A program made the translations under genes and the position numbers. DNA of 64,000 nucleotides, from positions 186,001 through 250,000 of the forward strand of contig JAQOTA010000019.1 of assembly GCA_029532415.1 (NCBI GenBank). Direction: 5' to 3'. This document shows positions 25,389 to 36,301 of the stretch, piece by piece. Under the pieces are notes generated by a model, which saw only the letters and a list, made by a program, of their open reading frames with translations, was not told the origin of the DNA and did not search any database. Each line of letters opens with the position of its first letter. The first letter of the stretch is position 1. The DNA is from Marasmius tenuissimus. Lineage: Eukaryota; Basidiomycota; Agaricomycetes; Agaricales; Marasmiaceae.

Positions 25389-26960
25389 TCACTGTCTCCA
25401 ATATCTGCAACATAGGATTCTATATCTTCTGTATGGTGGCTTCCTTCCTTGGCATGTATCCTCATTCGTTGTCTTGTGCAGTATTTTACCCATCCCGATG
25501 TATTTCCAGATCCATCCACATTTCAGATCAGGATTTGATTTAGTGTAAAGTTGTGGTTTCTGGCAAACTGGACATTGATGAATGCCTATGAATTCAATTC
25601 TGAGGATGATGGGAGGAGCCCTTTCATTTCTGGTAAGGACTGGGATCCTAACTTCACTCTGGTAGTTTGAATAAATATGTGTCATGTTTGGCAAGTTGTA
25701 GGTACTTCTATTTACAACTCCCTCTGGCAGTGCGGCAGGAGAGTGGATACAAAATTGACAAAAGAAGGCATTGGATTGTTCAGGTGAAAGTTGACGGACC
25801 AAGGGAAAGGAAAACAATAGGTGGATTCGTAACAGGCAGTCTGTTGGGTGGTGGGGGCAAGTGAGGCTGTGCAGATGTTGGCTGCAAGAGTTTTGGCCTT
25901 CTCCACAGTCTGGATCCTCCTTGCTGCTGTTTGTATCAGTTCTGCTTATGGATTACTGTTTGATGAACCCCTGCAGTCCTTGGGCTCTGGTTCCATCCTC
26001 TCAACTGCCTGGCAAAGTTCTGGGTTCATTCCTGCCTCAAAGAATTGGAGCAATGCCAGGTTGTTGTATTCTATGAAGGGGGCAGCAAGTTAGAATGTAG
26101 TTTTCTAGTTTAGCCAGTTTCCCAGTCATAGCAATCTCTTCCAGGGCCATTTGCAGCCTCTCTGTTTGTCCCCATACACCAAGGTCTTGTTTGAATCAAT
26201 GACAAATCTCCACCAGAGTTGCCCATTACTTTTTGTTCTGGGGAATTTCATTGTCCCATTGGTCTTCTTCTAGCTTGAGACTGCAGGCATCTGCCCAAGG
26301 GTGGTCAATGAGGGATAGGGAGAGGTTGACTTGTTCTGACTGTTTTGGATAGAATGCAGCATTGAATCAGAGGTATCTTTCAAAGTTGTAACAGAACCAG
26401 TCTGTCTTCTCATGGTCGCCTTTGAAACATTCAGGTTTGACTCCCCTCTCTTCAAGTTCAGAGAACCTATTGGTTGTAGTTGATTTAAAGCTGTTGCTGT
26501 TGGGGTCATTGGGCATGGGAGGATTGGTTCCAGGGTCACTGCTGCTCAGGCTTCCCAGGCAAGGGGGTTTGTTGTTGTGGGGCAGAATGCCTGCTGGTTT
26601 CTTCTCCTCCTTCACCAAAACCCTGATGTCGGTTATGGTAGTGGTCATGTCAGGGTTGGTTATTGGTTCCCCCTTTATTGGTTTCCTTTTTCTTTACTGG
26701 AATTGGATTGGCTGGTTTGGGGAGGGGTTCATAAGGGTTGGTGGAAAAGAGGGCTTCTTCTGGTGGGAAGTAGTCTTAATTGTTTTTTGCACAGTAGGTC
26801 CACCTGTATCTGTTGTTTTTTAGGTTGAGGGCCCAGACTACTCAGGTGAAGTATCTGTTTACTGGACGGTTTGTCAGAGTAGGTGTTGGTGTTTAGGTCA
26901 AATTTACAGTGGTATTTGAAGGATAGGTTGGCCAGGGTGGATGCAGTTCGTTGTTTCAAG
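25389..26960 (-). pseudogene. Ty3-type gag remnant, minus strand
   Basis: Reading the minus strand downward from 26960, a coding-like stretch contains TTNRFSELEERGVKPECFKG followed by GDHEKTDWFCYNFERYL and, after a frame change, QVNLSLSLIDHPWADAC and FFEAGMNPEL. This spacing resembles the retrotransposon gag domain of Ty3 elements (substrate-length helical region ending in a short basic segment). Stops and frameshifts are frequent. It lies directly downstream of an LTR in the same orientation (30653 to about 27000), which fits 5' LTR, leader, gag. No protease, reverse transcriptase or integrase follows, so the element is truncated. The family assignment rests on pattern and position, not on a zinc knuckle. 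Confidence 0.5.
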
Positions 26961-27725
26961 TGAGGTGAGAGTAAGAGAGCTTAACAAAGTGATACAATGG
27001 GCACGGTTAGCGGCCTCTCAAGTCACTCTTCAAGTGAGGGTGAGGTACAAAGGTCAAGAGTCAAAGGTCAAAGGTCACGGTGGGCCTTTACTGGTGTATT
27101 TACCAAGTTGTTAAGCTAAGGGAAATGGAGTCCTTCTCAGTCACACTGAGCTGTGGGTGTGTGAGTCACTCGTAGTTGAACTGTGTCGTTGTGGGAGTGA
27201 CTACAATCATTGTGTCAGTTGTTGCAGCTGTCCATATAATATAACCCAGTGTAGCGCCTGCTATTAAAAAGCAGCTTCGGAGCCTTGTTTTTGTGTGATT
27301 TTAGCATAAAACAGATTAGAAATAACTAGGTAATACGAGTACTAGAGCGAGTCCCGAGCGGCTAGTAAAAGGCTCAGCTCCTAGCATAAGGAGAGAATAG
27401 TGCCTCAGAGGTGTCTCTCCTTATCTCTGAAAACTGTAGGAGTCATATAACTGAAGAGAGTATCACTTCGGAGGCATGACTAGGACCTGTAGTCATATCA
27501 AGGGAATATCTCCAGAAGCTCGGAGGCATTGTACTAAGGATCAAAACAATATAATCAGACTTGACGAAGACCCGTACTAGTAAGAGCTAGACAGAGGAAG
27601 TCACTGCAGAAGCATAGATGGTCGGAAAGCAAGACTAAGTCGAGCCTCAGAAGCTTGGTATAAGGTCAAGGCCTTGCTTTGGAGGCATGATTGATTCAAG
27701 TACACTAAGTATACTACGGGTTACA

Positions 27726-28334
27726 CTAGTCATCCATATTGGCTAGAGCTACCTCGTCCCAACCGAAGTAATTATCTACGTTGGAGTCTTCAGGATAATA
27801 AGAATCAATGAAGGCTTTATGATCTAGATAATCAGTATAGAATGGATCGCATAAAATAGGATTATAGAAAGAAAAGGATTGAGAGAGCCAACAACCCATG
27901 ACATGGGAGTACTTGAAGAACAAGAGCTTGGTATAGTCAAGCTTTGGAGGCGCTGAGCATTCAGCACAACTGACGACAGCGTTGATCCAAGCGTTAATGG
28001 CTCCAGGAGTACAAGTGGTTTTGAAGTCGAGGAAACCAACTTGAGCAATGGACTCAGCGACCATGTCGATGACAGACCTGGCGTTATGAGGAATAAAGTG
28101 GTCAAAGGTATCCTTGCAGAGATAGATTTTGTCCTGGATCATGTTGTAACGAATCACGTAGCCCCAGTAGATGGATCTGTGGCGACTGAGGAAGAACTGC
28201 TGGAAGATGATTCCGAGGATAGCTTCGCGTTCTGCGTCAAGTGGAATGGGTAGGATGATGCGGTGCTCCTTGATCTTAGCAGAGTAGTCTTCTGGATAGC
28301 ACCAGAGCTTATACAACTCTGAAGAGGAAGTCAA
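27726..28334 (-). CDS. Conserved ORF of the TG...CA element (202 aa, unknown)
   Basis: The 202-codon frame starts MTSSSELYKLWCYPEDYSAK and contains ILGIIFQQFFLSRHRSIYWG, DTFDHFIPHNARSVIDMVAE, LDYTKLLFFKYSHVMGCW and the acidic end YFGWDEVALANMDD. The homologous frame in the second copy (58667-59257) stays open over 196 codons despite about 20 amino-acid differences, so the frame was probably under selection. It is rich in aromatic residues and mixed helix/strand-like. It shows no DDE, HUH, RT or zinc-finger signature that I can see. An upstream minus-strand frame (28564-28331, beginning MSGSDPCLQSANFLVSEVKF) may be another exon of the same gene. Function unknown. Confidence 0.6.
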   Translation of the reverse strand: MTSSSELYKLWCYPEDYSAKIKEHRIILPIPLDAEREAILGIIFQQFFLSRHRSIYWGYVIRYNMIQDKIYLCKDTFDHFIPHNARSVIDMVAESIAQVGFLDFKTTCTPGAINAWINAVVSCAECSAPPKLDYTKLLFFKYSHVMGCWLSQSFSFYNPILCDPFYTDYLDHKAFIDSYYPEDSNVDNYFGWDEVALANMDD

Positions 28335-29779
28335 AAGGCCGCCTCAGAATCTAGAAAATAGAGGGACTTACTATAGAGTAAGTTGCGGAAGTGGTCTTCG
28401 ATGTTATGCAAGTGTGCCATAGTGCGCTCGGGGGAAAAGTAAGCAAGGAATTGGAACAACCTAGTACTTGCCTTTACTGACCTCTGGACTTGCCACCGAA
28501 GTAGAAATTTTACTTCGGAAACTAGGAAATTAGCGCTTTGGAGGCATGGATCCGAACCAGACACTGGGCGCTAAACAATGATCGGGAAGTGATCGGAGGT
28601 GTTGCACCTTTGGCATACCTCCCTCGTACTTGTACATTGAGATATTGACTGTACTAAGGGCATAGTTGGTCCTGGTAGCAACAGCAGAGCTCAACTGCAC
28701 TAGAAGGCAAGGGACTAAGAAAGAAAGGAATGGTATACCGAAGAATCGAGTAGGAGTTCTGGCTGAACCATTGAACTATTACCCGGTATCCAAGGTACCA
28801 AAAGTGGATATAGTGGGGCAGCCATATGGATAGTAGGATGTCAGAACTATCCAAGATACAGAAGGGACATCGACCTGGCTATGGACGGCTGGGTAACTAA
28901 ATGCATATATGATGAGCCAGCATAGTCAAACTGCACAGTGGGTTATAACGTCCTAAACCTCACCTTGGGTTAGATAGCTTGTAGAGCTAGTAGTTAGAGT
29001 GCTTTGAGATGCTTGAGAGGTGATAATCGAGTAGATTGTCCTAAGGCTTAAGGCCTTGGAATACCAGCTTTTATACACAAGTTTCAGTACATGTAAGAGT
29101 CATTACCATCGTATGAAACTACTACTAGAAGTAGGTATTTAGCCGTATAGTCATAATACTAATGAGTGTGTCTGCAGTCCTATTGGCCTGCTTAGCTACT
29201 ACAGTCCGTTGTGCCTCGCACTAAGGACTATGAGCATTAACCTGATGCAACTACATACGTAGCAGGTATCTACAGTGTCATTTGTGAAGCAATAGCTACG
29301 TGGATACTTCTTGCATGAGAGCGCAAGTGTTCACAGAGGTGTAACTCTATAAATAGTGTGTAACACGTAAATAACACGTCAACATTGTATCACATGATAT
29401 CCATCACGTTCAACAATATAGGCATCTAGTAGCACTTTGGAGGCATGTACTTTGCTTCAGATGAAGGGAGTATACACTTCGGAGGCAGGCAGAACAAGAT
29501 GACCTATGACAATTGAAGAGTCTAGAACCGGAGAATCAATGCTGCAGAGGCAGATAGGCAGAATGGAACCATCAATAGGGGAGACCCAGAAGATAAGAAT
29601 GTTAGAGAATGTTCAAGGCTGATGATACTCCCAAAGCAAATTATTGGTTTTGACTTTGGGGTTTAAAAGCGTAGATTAAACACAAAACTCTCCAAGTATA
29701 TTCCAAAGTAGGTAGTTTATGCCTCCGAGGCATGGTTTATTTGATATTTGTACAATTCGGTAGAATTAGAGCATCCTAG

Positions 29780-29800
29780 AGTATATAAGCAGTGGGGTTT
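29780..29800 (+). promoter_or_regulatory. TATA-like box inside the TG...CA element
   Basis: The sequence AGTATATAAGCAGTGG lies about 680 bp before the right end. The same box is at about 60163 in the second copy. It is compatible with an LTR-type promoter reading rightward, but no transcript evidence is available. Confidence 0.35.
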
Positions 29801-29904
29801 TCATCAAGGATCCCCAAGCAATCCATACGATTAGTATTCAGAGGATACAAAGCTATTCCACTTGTTGGGTAGTTAGTTGACTCGGGAGCGCTTCTGGAGA
29901 GACA

Positions 29905-30243
29905 TTAGAACGGAATAGAACTTTGTTTGCCCAAAACTAGAAAATCCATTGAACACTTGCTTGACCTTGACTTTGCATTGTTTGTCTGCGACGCCGACTT
30001 GACTGGCTGAGCTATTGTTGAACTTCCGAAGCTAATTGGGCTGAGGATATTGTTGGCCATTGACAGTTGGTCTTCGGTTATTGACAGACTTGATTGGAGT
30101 CTTATTGCCATTGTTTGATTAGATTGTCTTGTTGCCCCTTGCTGTTCGAGTGGTTCTGAAGCTAGTTGAAGCCTAAGAACGCACTTCCGAAGCACCAAAC
30201 AAACTCTACACCCCCCGAAACAACCTATAAACCTCTCTTCCAA
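29905..30243 (-). CDS. Second ORF of the TG...CA element (112 aa, unknown)
   Basis: This minus-strand frame encodes MEERFIGCFGGCRVCLVLRK followed by a Q/S/N-rich region (QQGATRQSNQTMAIRLQSSL). The frame in the second copy (60288-60626) is identical. That identity does not show coding constraint, because the whole surrounding 822-bp tract is identical between the copies. It may be non-coding. Confidence 0.3.
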   Translation of the reverse strand: MEERFIGCFGGCRVCLVLRKCVLRLQLASEPLEQQGATRQSNQTMAIRLQSSLSITEDQLSMANNILSPISFGSSTIAQPVKSASQTNNAKSRSSKCSMDFLVLGKQSSIPF

Positions 30244-30653
30244 ACCCCACTTTTGACCTCTGAACTGGTTTCAGAGGTGAAGCTACCTTAGTTGGATAGT
30301 TTCTTGAGTCAGATTTCCTTCAGCCTACTATTGCAGTCTGGCTAAGAGCGGAACCTACGATCAATGCCGATCTCCGATTCCTGCCCCCTTCAGCTACACT
30401 CTTGAGTGTTGGGAGGATTTGACCTACGAGTTAGATTTTATTATACACTGCAAGTGGTGCTTTACACCAGGACTGGCATGTGGAGGTGTTGCTGGGCCTG
30501 GTCTGGAGCTGTAGTCTAGATACATAGCTCCACTTACCCTGTGGAGTCACCTATAGAAATATTTGAGTGGGAAAGGAAAAGGGTATGGTGGGTTGGGTAG
30601 GAAAGGGTGTCTGTATGGGCACTTGTTGGTAGAAGTAGAGGTGAATCGTAACA

Positions 30654-31143
30654 ATACCTGGATTATACCAGATAATGTATGTTTGTTGTAGTTATGTCAG
30701 ACCCAGATTTTGCCAGATTTATTATAGACTAAAAGAAGAAAGTCCAAATCAAAAGGAAGGGAAACAAAGGTCAGCACAGTCGTGCATATTGCACTGGATT
30801 TTGGTACTCTGTTGTGTGAAGGCTGATATATCTGGAAGATATGGACTAAATTGTTCTTATACTGTACTTGGCTTATTGATTTTTCAATGGGGTATGTTCA
30901 GAAGATACAATTCAATATTACTGAATGGTCTACAACCTTTGAGGCTTGGTAGGACAAATTCATTTATGAAATTCACCTGTGGGGTTTGTAGCACATATAG
31001 ATCTCCAAATATGTGCCTGGGAGGCCACTGTGTGGCATCCAAATTCCCCAAGTGGGATACCAAACTGACGTCAAATTTGGGTCATTCATCATGGCTCACG
31101 CTGAACATGTGTCATGCACTCAACTTGATATCAAAGCCCAGGT
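30654..31143. other. No recognisable gene
   Basis: A 185-codon plus-strand frame spans 30675-31232, but its composition (scattered C, L, S) and its end within a repeat suggest chance. Nothing else is seen. Confidence 0.35.
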
Positions 31144-33118
31144 TGCAGTGCAGTGAAGTGGTCTCTCACGTCATCAAATTGACCTTCAGGAAGATCATGT
31201 CAAGGGCAATGACGGGCAACCTTTCAGGGTAGTGAAGATCCATATGTCCTTGGACCTCAAATGTACAAAGATTTATTCAATAGCACGGGTTGATCATGAC
31301 ACTAATTCTACCATGTAGTCAATCAGGAAACAGCCTTTTTTGCGCTCAAATACCATGAATTCTTCCATGCCAACACCAGTGACGCGAAATGGATATGATC
31401 ATGGTTGATTGATTTGCTGCCATAGTCGGTCGCTTTACCTTGGGGTTGAGCTCCCGGGTTAGAAGAGCCTCGGAGATATCCGGATACTATTAAGAACTGT
31501 GATGGGTGAGATGCTAGATAGCTATGCAACTCTCAATTTGTTGTCTATGATGATTGTGAAGATGGAGTTATACTAAAAATGATCTCCCTAATGACTGGTG
31601 AGAAGGAGTTTAGCTGGGATGTCAATTACAGCCGTGGCGGGGAGGGGATAAAACGAGTGACACATAGGATGTCTGATTTGCTACCAATAAACCGGTTCAC
31701 CATGATTATTCGAGCCTACTTGCTTTAGGAACCCAAGACAAGTTTGTTGACTGAATCAAAAAGTTGGCGCACGAGCTCATCGGTTGTAATACTGTCCTGC
31801 CGTATAAAACCCTCACTGGTACAGGAATATTCATCATTACTCCCCAACTCCTTGTCCCCGATGTTATTCAGACCAGCCAGCAGTCAAAAAGGCACTTTCG
31901 CATGTGCCATCCTTATCTTCTTGTGGGTCGCCTCATTTGGGAGTGCCAAGTGGGTTCACAGACCTCAAAGAAGGCTTGAAAGTATGCTCAATAGCCAATG
32001 ATTTCTTGCCAGCCCACTCAACGAGCAGTTGGAACCGCGCCCTGCCAACCAACACAGAAGGTCAATCCAGAGCTGTCCTAGTTGCCTCAATGGGTGTGTA
32101 AGTATACTCTACGGTGCTTAACACGGTTCCCGCTCACTGAACACAAATTTCAGTGTGATTAGGCTTGCCGAATACAAAATACCAGTGCACAGGGAGAGTG
32201 TGGCAACAAAGAACCAGCCTCATTGACTCAAGTCGAGGATTGTTATTCCAAGTATTTTCATACGTCGCCTTAGGGCTGTACGTACTACCATTCTGAGATG
32301 TTGAACGCGGGGTGTGACCTATGACAAAAAACCACCACAACTTTTTCTCAACACCCAGCTCGGTCTGATGTGATCGAGGTGAGAAGTTGACGAGAACTCA
32401 GCTACAATTGCCATATTCGGAAGGTTCTTAGCATAAATTGAGGTCCCCAACTCCCAAGATAACTCAGGGAACAAGTCCAATCTTCAAAAGCTGGTATTGA
32501 TTTCTGGTCAAACTTTGCGCCCAATGAGCTTTCTCGACTGTTGTGCCTGAGACCTGTGACGTACCGTGAAGATCAGGCTCAACAACGGGGTCTGTGGCCC
32601 GTGAACATTGTTTTACTCAAGGTGTGTACACGAGACACACTAAACATATGTGAGATGCAAGAAGCGGACGGTCTTCAGTTCGCACACGGATGCTTAACAT
32701 CGTGCAAGATGGTGCTAATGGTCGCGTAAATAGGAGAGCTTGGAACATCCTGAAGGGTTCAACAGCCTCTAGTGGCCATTGTATTCGGGGATGGAATTAA
32801 AATCAAGACATCAGGCGATGACGGTAAGTTGTTAGGCATACTGCACCTAATACAACTGTTTGAGTGTTATTTATTCCCGAATGACGAGCAACACCCTGCG
32901 ATCAGTGGGCTCCGACCAATTGCTACAGTGATGCTAGTTGAGACTTGACAAGGCGCTGATTGATGAAGCTCCAAACTCGACGATAGTAACACTTGATTTC
33001 GACGGCAAAGCCCGGCATAAACGGGAAGCGCTGATACCCCACGCTCCCGAGCCCATGGGAGCGCACCCATGATGAGTTCAGCTTCATGAAGGTCCCCGCA
33101 TCAACCAAACCTATAGGG
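31144..33118. repeat. Dispersed direct repeat, copy A (~2 kb)
   Basis: The stretch aligns in the same orientation with 45425-47665. Shared anchors are TCTCTCACGTCATCAAATTG at the left, CAATAGCACGGGT near 31285, GATGGAGTTATACTAAAAATG near 31564, CCAGCAGTCAAAAAGGCACT near 31876, and GCGCTGATACCCCACGCTCC near 33028. Copy B holds a 250-bp insertion missing here. Similarity is high but with many substitutions. No transposon termini were identified, so the origin (segmental duplication or unknown element) is open. Confidence 0.75.
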
Positions 33119-33399
33119 TCGTTTCTAATTGTGATCAGCCCTTTTCTAGTCCCTTCATACCAGTGGTGTAGCTCGTATGGACAATTCACAGCATCATCTC
33201 CAGTGGTTCCCTCGTAATCAAGCCGAACTTTTTGCTATATTGAACCCACCCGTGGTCAGATGGTTTTCCGCTTACAAATACTTGGTGCGGACCTAATTTT
33301 CGTTTGGGATCCCAAGGTAACGTGACATATTCTCCCATTTGTGCAGGAGGCCGAGCCTTGGCATGAGATTTACAAAGCCAAATGCTTTTAACATCCCCA
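33119..33399. other. No recognisable gene
   Basis: This is a short spacer between repeat copy A and the right arm of the inverted duplication. Nothing notable is seen. Confidence 0.4.
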
Positions 33400-33420
33400 A
33401 ACTTACTGACAAGACTTTCA

Positions 33421-33927
33421 AGATGATCCTCATGATGTCTAGTTTCCAGCCGAGTCTTTCTCGCTTGTCGAATTATTCGGAGAGGACGAGCCAGATAGCA
33501 AGGTGTTGATCAAAGAACAGCTCAGCACTGAACCCGACCTTCCAACGTCGGAAGGGCCGAATGAAGGAGGTAAGTCATTTACGTCTCATATCTTGGCCAG
33601 ACCACTCATATATCAACCCAGTGACAGATACTCGTTCTCACCCAGCGACTCAAGCGGATCTGGTGGAGGCCGAGCCCGTTGAGGTTCACAATCAAAGCAG
33701 TGAGCCTTCTGTTCCACTCACTTTGGTCTGGGTTTTTTGCCTGTTCTCGCTGGTCGAGGTTGTTCGGGAAGCTTGGTTTCAAGTCCCGTAGGCCAATAGG
33801 TCAGCGAAAGACAAAGACAAAGCGTGGTATCCTTCGTAAGCTGAGGGCGCTCTGGAAGAAGAATAACGTTCAATATAATACAATGAATTGGTTCGATTAC
33901 ATCTCTGACTATGTACTGAATCCCTGA
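33421..33927 (+). pseudogene. 3' part of the 7239-8842 gene family (broken)
   Basis: It corresponds to exons 3 and 4 of the gene at 7239-8842, preceded by the end of intron 2 with the conserved TTACTGAC branch site. An in-frame TAG follows GATGATCCTCATGATGTC near 33440. The exon 3/4 intron (donor GTAAGTC near 33571, acceptor GACAG near 33626) is retained. The C-terminal basic end RRPIGQRKTKTKRGILRKLR is conserved with an unchanged frame. The N-terminal half of the same family is found downstream at 36980-37475, so the pieces are in the wrong order for a plus-strand gene. Confidence 0.8.
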
Positions 33928-34610
33928 TAGTGTGTCTATAATACTTGTGGCGAGCTACAAGTGACCAATACCCGCGGAGACGATCTGTGTACTATGTAGA
34001 CCATATGTACCGCATTTATGTACAGTCGTTTGTGGTCATGCTTCAATTTGTACCCAACGAAAATATTATACGCGCAGTCAAAGCCCTATCAGCCAGCATC
34101 GTTTTATGGTGGATAAATGGTGTAGAGCCTTTCTCAAGTCGATGTAGTTTTTGATTGAATATAAAACTATTGAGTATATGTTGGTAAATCATCTCGAACA
34201 AGTGACGGAGATGTAGAACGTACAAGGATTAAACCCGAGCACATTGCAGGAGAAATCATGGAGACGTATCTTCGTTAGTCCGATCCACATCCATAATGAG
34301 GTCCACGAGCAAATTAGGAACGTTTGTTTTGCTTGCTAGAACAGGAGGGCACCAATCAGTGGTCAGTATTGGATAAAAGCGAAAAATGCGTACGGGCGTC
34401 TATAAGTACATATCGTACACTCCATCACCGAGCAACGAATATACCTCGGGAATTCAAAAGAGCTCCACTTGAGTTTAGGACCGCCGTAGTGCTACTCGTG
34501 GAAGGAAGAGTGCCGGAGATATCGAGGATGGGGCCGACAAAGGGTGGTTGCCGTGGGGGGTGCCGTGAGTGGGTGAGTATTGGCAGCGATCACCACAACC
34601 GCTCTTTATA

Positions 34611-34878
34611 CTGTACCATTTTGAGTAACACAACAGTCACGGGTCACGGACCCTGTTGTTGAACCCAAATGTCACGCAGTGTCACGCGTCCCAAGCCAGT
34701 CTGCCGAAATTAAATTTTCATTGAGCCGAAAATTTCTGGCCCAGGGATCCCATCCCACCCGCAAAATCGCCGAAAATTTTCGGCATGTCCCAGGTCTCAA
34801 GGCGACTTTCTGAATCCAAAATTTCGGTCAAACTGGTCACGCGTCCCGCCCCATGCCGAATTACTCGAAATGGTACAG
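34611..34878. mobile_element. 268-bp MITE, second full copy (TA target)
   Basis: It begins CTGTACCATTTTGAGTAA and ends TTACTCGAAATGGTACAG, with TA on both sides (34609-34610, 34879-34880). It is the reverse orientation of the copy at 12441-12707. The homologous site in the left arm near 6470 lacks the element and has a single TA. Confidence 0.9.
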
Positions 34879-35336
34879 TATGTGGAGATGTAAGAGATCA
34901 TCACTTGGAATATTGGAGACAGCATGAAAAGAAATATGTATGCCATCTCGCATTGTTGGGCGAGCATATCGCCTCCGGTGTCTTCAGCCATCACCCTAGT
35001 TCGACCGAGCTTCTCATCCCCTCCCCCGCGACACCACTTGAAGCAGTACAAGTAGACGATCAAGCCCTTGCTATATTACAGGCCAGGCTGCCCTGCCAAA
35101 AGCGAGTACGGGACCCAAAGTCAAGGCAATCATACCGCTACTCCCCACTCTGCTCCATTGACTTGCCTCGTTCGACTCCGATAGATGGTCATGGCTCCAA
35201 GTATATTGCTTGTCGAGTTGTAGTTCAGATAATGGATGGAGTAAGAACCACGAATTTGTGTCTCCTTAGACGCGAGTTGGAAGTGATCAGCACGGTTAGA
35301 GGTCTAACAACCCGTTGTTTCGAATACTTGATGTAG
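34785..35336 (+). pseudogene. Chimeric reading frame: MITE end joined to right-arm gene relic
   Basis: An open frame of 183 codons starts inside the MITE and continues through DVRDHHLEYWRQHEKKYVCH, LLGEHIASGVFSHHPSSTEL and LLIPSPATPLEAVQVDDQAL. The left arm has the same peptide on the minus strand (6504-6292, LEYWRQHEKVYVCHLALLGK) but with a stop after SPATPL. The third copy at 63540-63990 is broken. The conservation of the roughly 50-residue core in two diverged copies hints at a real exon, while the N-terminal part is contributed by the transposon. No family was recognised. Confidence 0.35.
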
Positions 35337-36301
35337 ATTGACAACTATATTTCACATACACCACGACGTCTACGTTGGTTTAACTAACATTCCTCCGGCT
35401 AATGAGTCGTCTGAGGTTCATCCATACACCCGAAGACTCCGACCATTCGAAGAGATCGATTATCCGTCTATACTACCGGGGAGAGACGAATCAGCGATAA
35501 CGAACAACAGAGGGCTAAATCAGAAAACAAACTGCCTAATAGCTACAACGTAGACGAAATATAATTGGAGCCTCGAGTTTGGTCTGATATAGTCAGAAGA
35601 AGGCACCATTAGTAAAAAGTGGAGTAGGATCGAGTCACAAAGGTACTTACATCTCTCATTCCTGCAGGCGCTTGCTTCACCCAGCCTTACATTCTGGCTT
35701 CGAATACTAACGAAGTACCGTTTCCGTAGCAAGTGTTCCGTAAAGCTGAACGGCGGCCCAGTGCAAGTTTTGGGTAAAAGAGCGCCCAGGCCTGGTCGCC
35801 AGAAAATGAAGGGGACCGACAGTGGGACGGATTGTGGTGCCAACGACCAAGATGATAGGAGAGGGGTAAATCAGAGTGCATACACAGTTAGAGTGATTAG
35901 GAACACGAAGGGTAGGATGCCCAGTAAGGATTTTAGGTGCTGTTGGTGGCAAAGGCCTCAGTGTTCGCAGCGCAGACAGCGAGGGGAGCGATAACCTGCA
36001 TGTAGAAGATCCGTGAGCACAACCTATTGATGGAGGCAGTAAAGAAATGAACGTACGGCGAAGTGAAGTCCTTCTCTTAGCCTCGTCAGGGTCTTCGCCA
36101 ACACAACTCGAGGCTTTCTCCGCTTCTGCTTTTGAATATGCCTGGTGAGGGAGCACCAAATATTCGCTCGAGCTAACGAGTGCTTACTGAGAACAAATCC
36201 ACAACCTCTGGCTCTGGAATCTCGTGCACCAACCACATGAAAGCAACGCCCCCATGAAGTCACAATACTCGAAGAGGTATTTTGCTTTACCCTATATAAT
36301 T

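Larger units (their letters stand above)
27250..30466. mobile_element. 3.2-kb TG...CA element, copy 1 (TSD CCAG)
   Basis: The element starts TGTAGCGCCTGCTATTAAAA and ends GTGGTGCTTTACA, flanked by CCAG at 27246-27249 and 30467-30470. A second copy (51654-60849, itself interrupted) has the same ends and ACGT on both sides. Termini show only a short imperfect inversion (TGTA..GCGC). The interior has two minus-strand reading frames, a TATA-like box at 29781-29788, and many copies of CTTYGGAGGCATG. Two readings remain: a solo LTR of a retroelement with giant LTRs (TG...CA and 4-bp duplication fit), or a DNA transposon with subterminal repeats. I cannot decide between them, because no transposase, integrase or reverse transcriptase is present. 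Confidence 0.85.
27000..30653 (-). mobile_element. Ty3-like LTR, split by a 3.2-kb insertion
   Basis: The two pieces 27000-27249 and 30467-30653 together align with the solo LTR at 18115-18626. Both begin, on the minus strand, with TGTTACGATT (30653 here) and both contain the AGGTCAAAGGTC-type tandem run near their end. The middle is occupied by the TG...CA element with a CCAG duplication. It lies upstream of a minus-strand gag remnant and is therefore likely that element's 5' LTR. Confidence 0.65.

Noticed and set aside
25389..25817. 142-codon minus-strand frame with CPVCQKPQLY as a zinc knuckle
   Set aside because: There is only one CxxC pair without the following H and C of a gag knuckle, and the flanking frame is broken.
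30675..31232. 185-codon plus-strand frame
   Set aside because: Its end overlaps the dispersed repeat at 31144, the composition is typical of chance frames and no part is conserved in frame in the other repeat copy.
32580..32640. Another copy of the 267-bp MITE in the dispersed repeat (also 47125)
   Set aside because: Only the inner 3' segment (CAACAACGGGGTCTGTGGCC) is similar. The CTGTACCATTT terminus and a TA duplication are absent, so an element cannot be defined.
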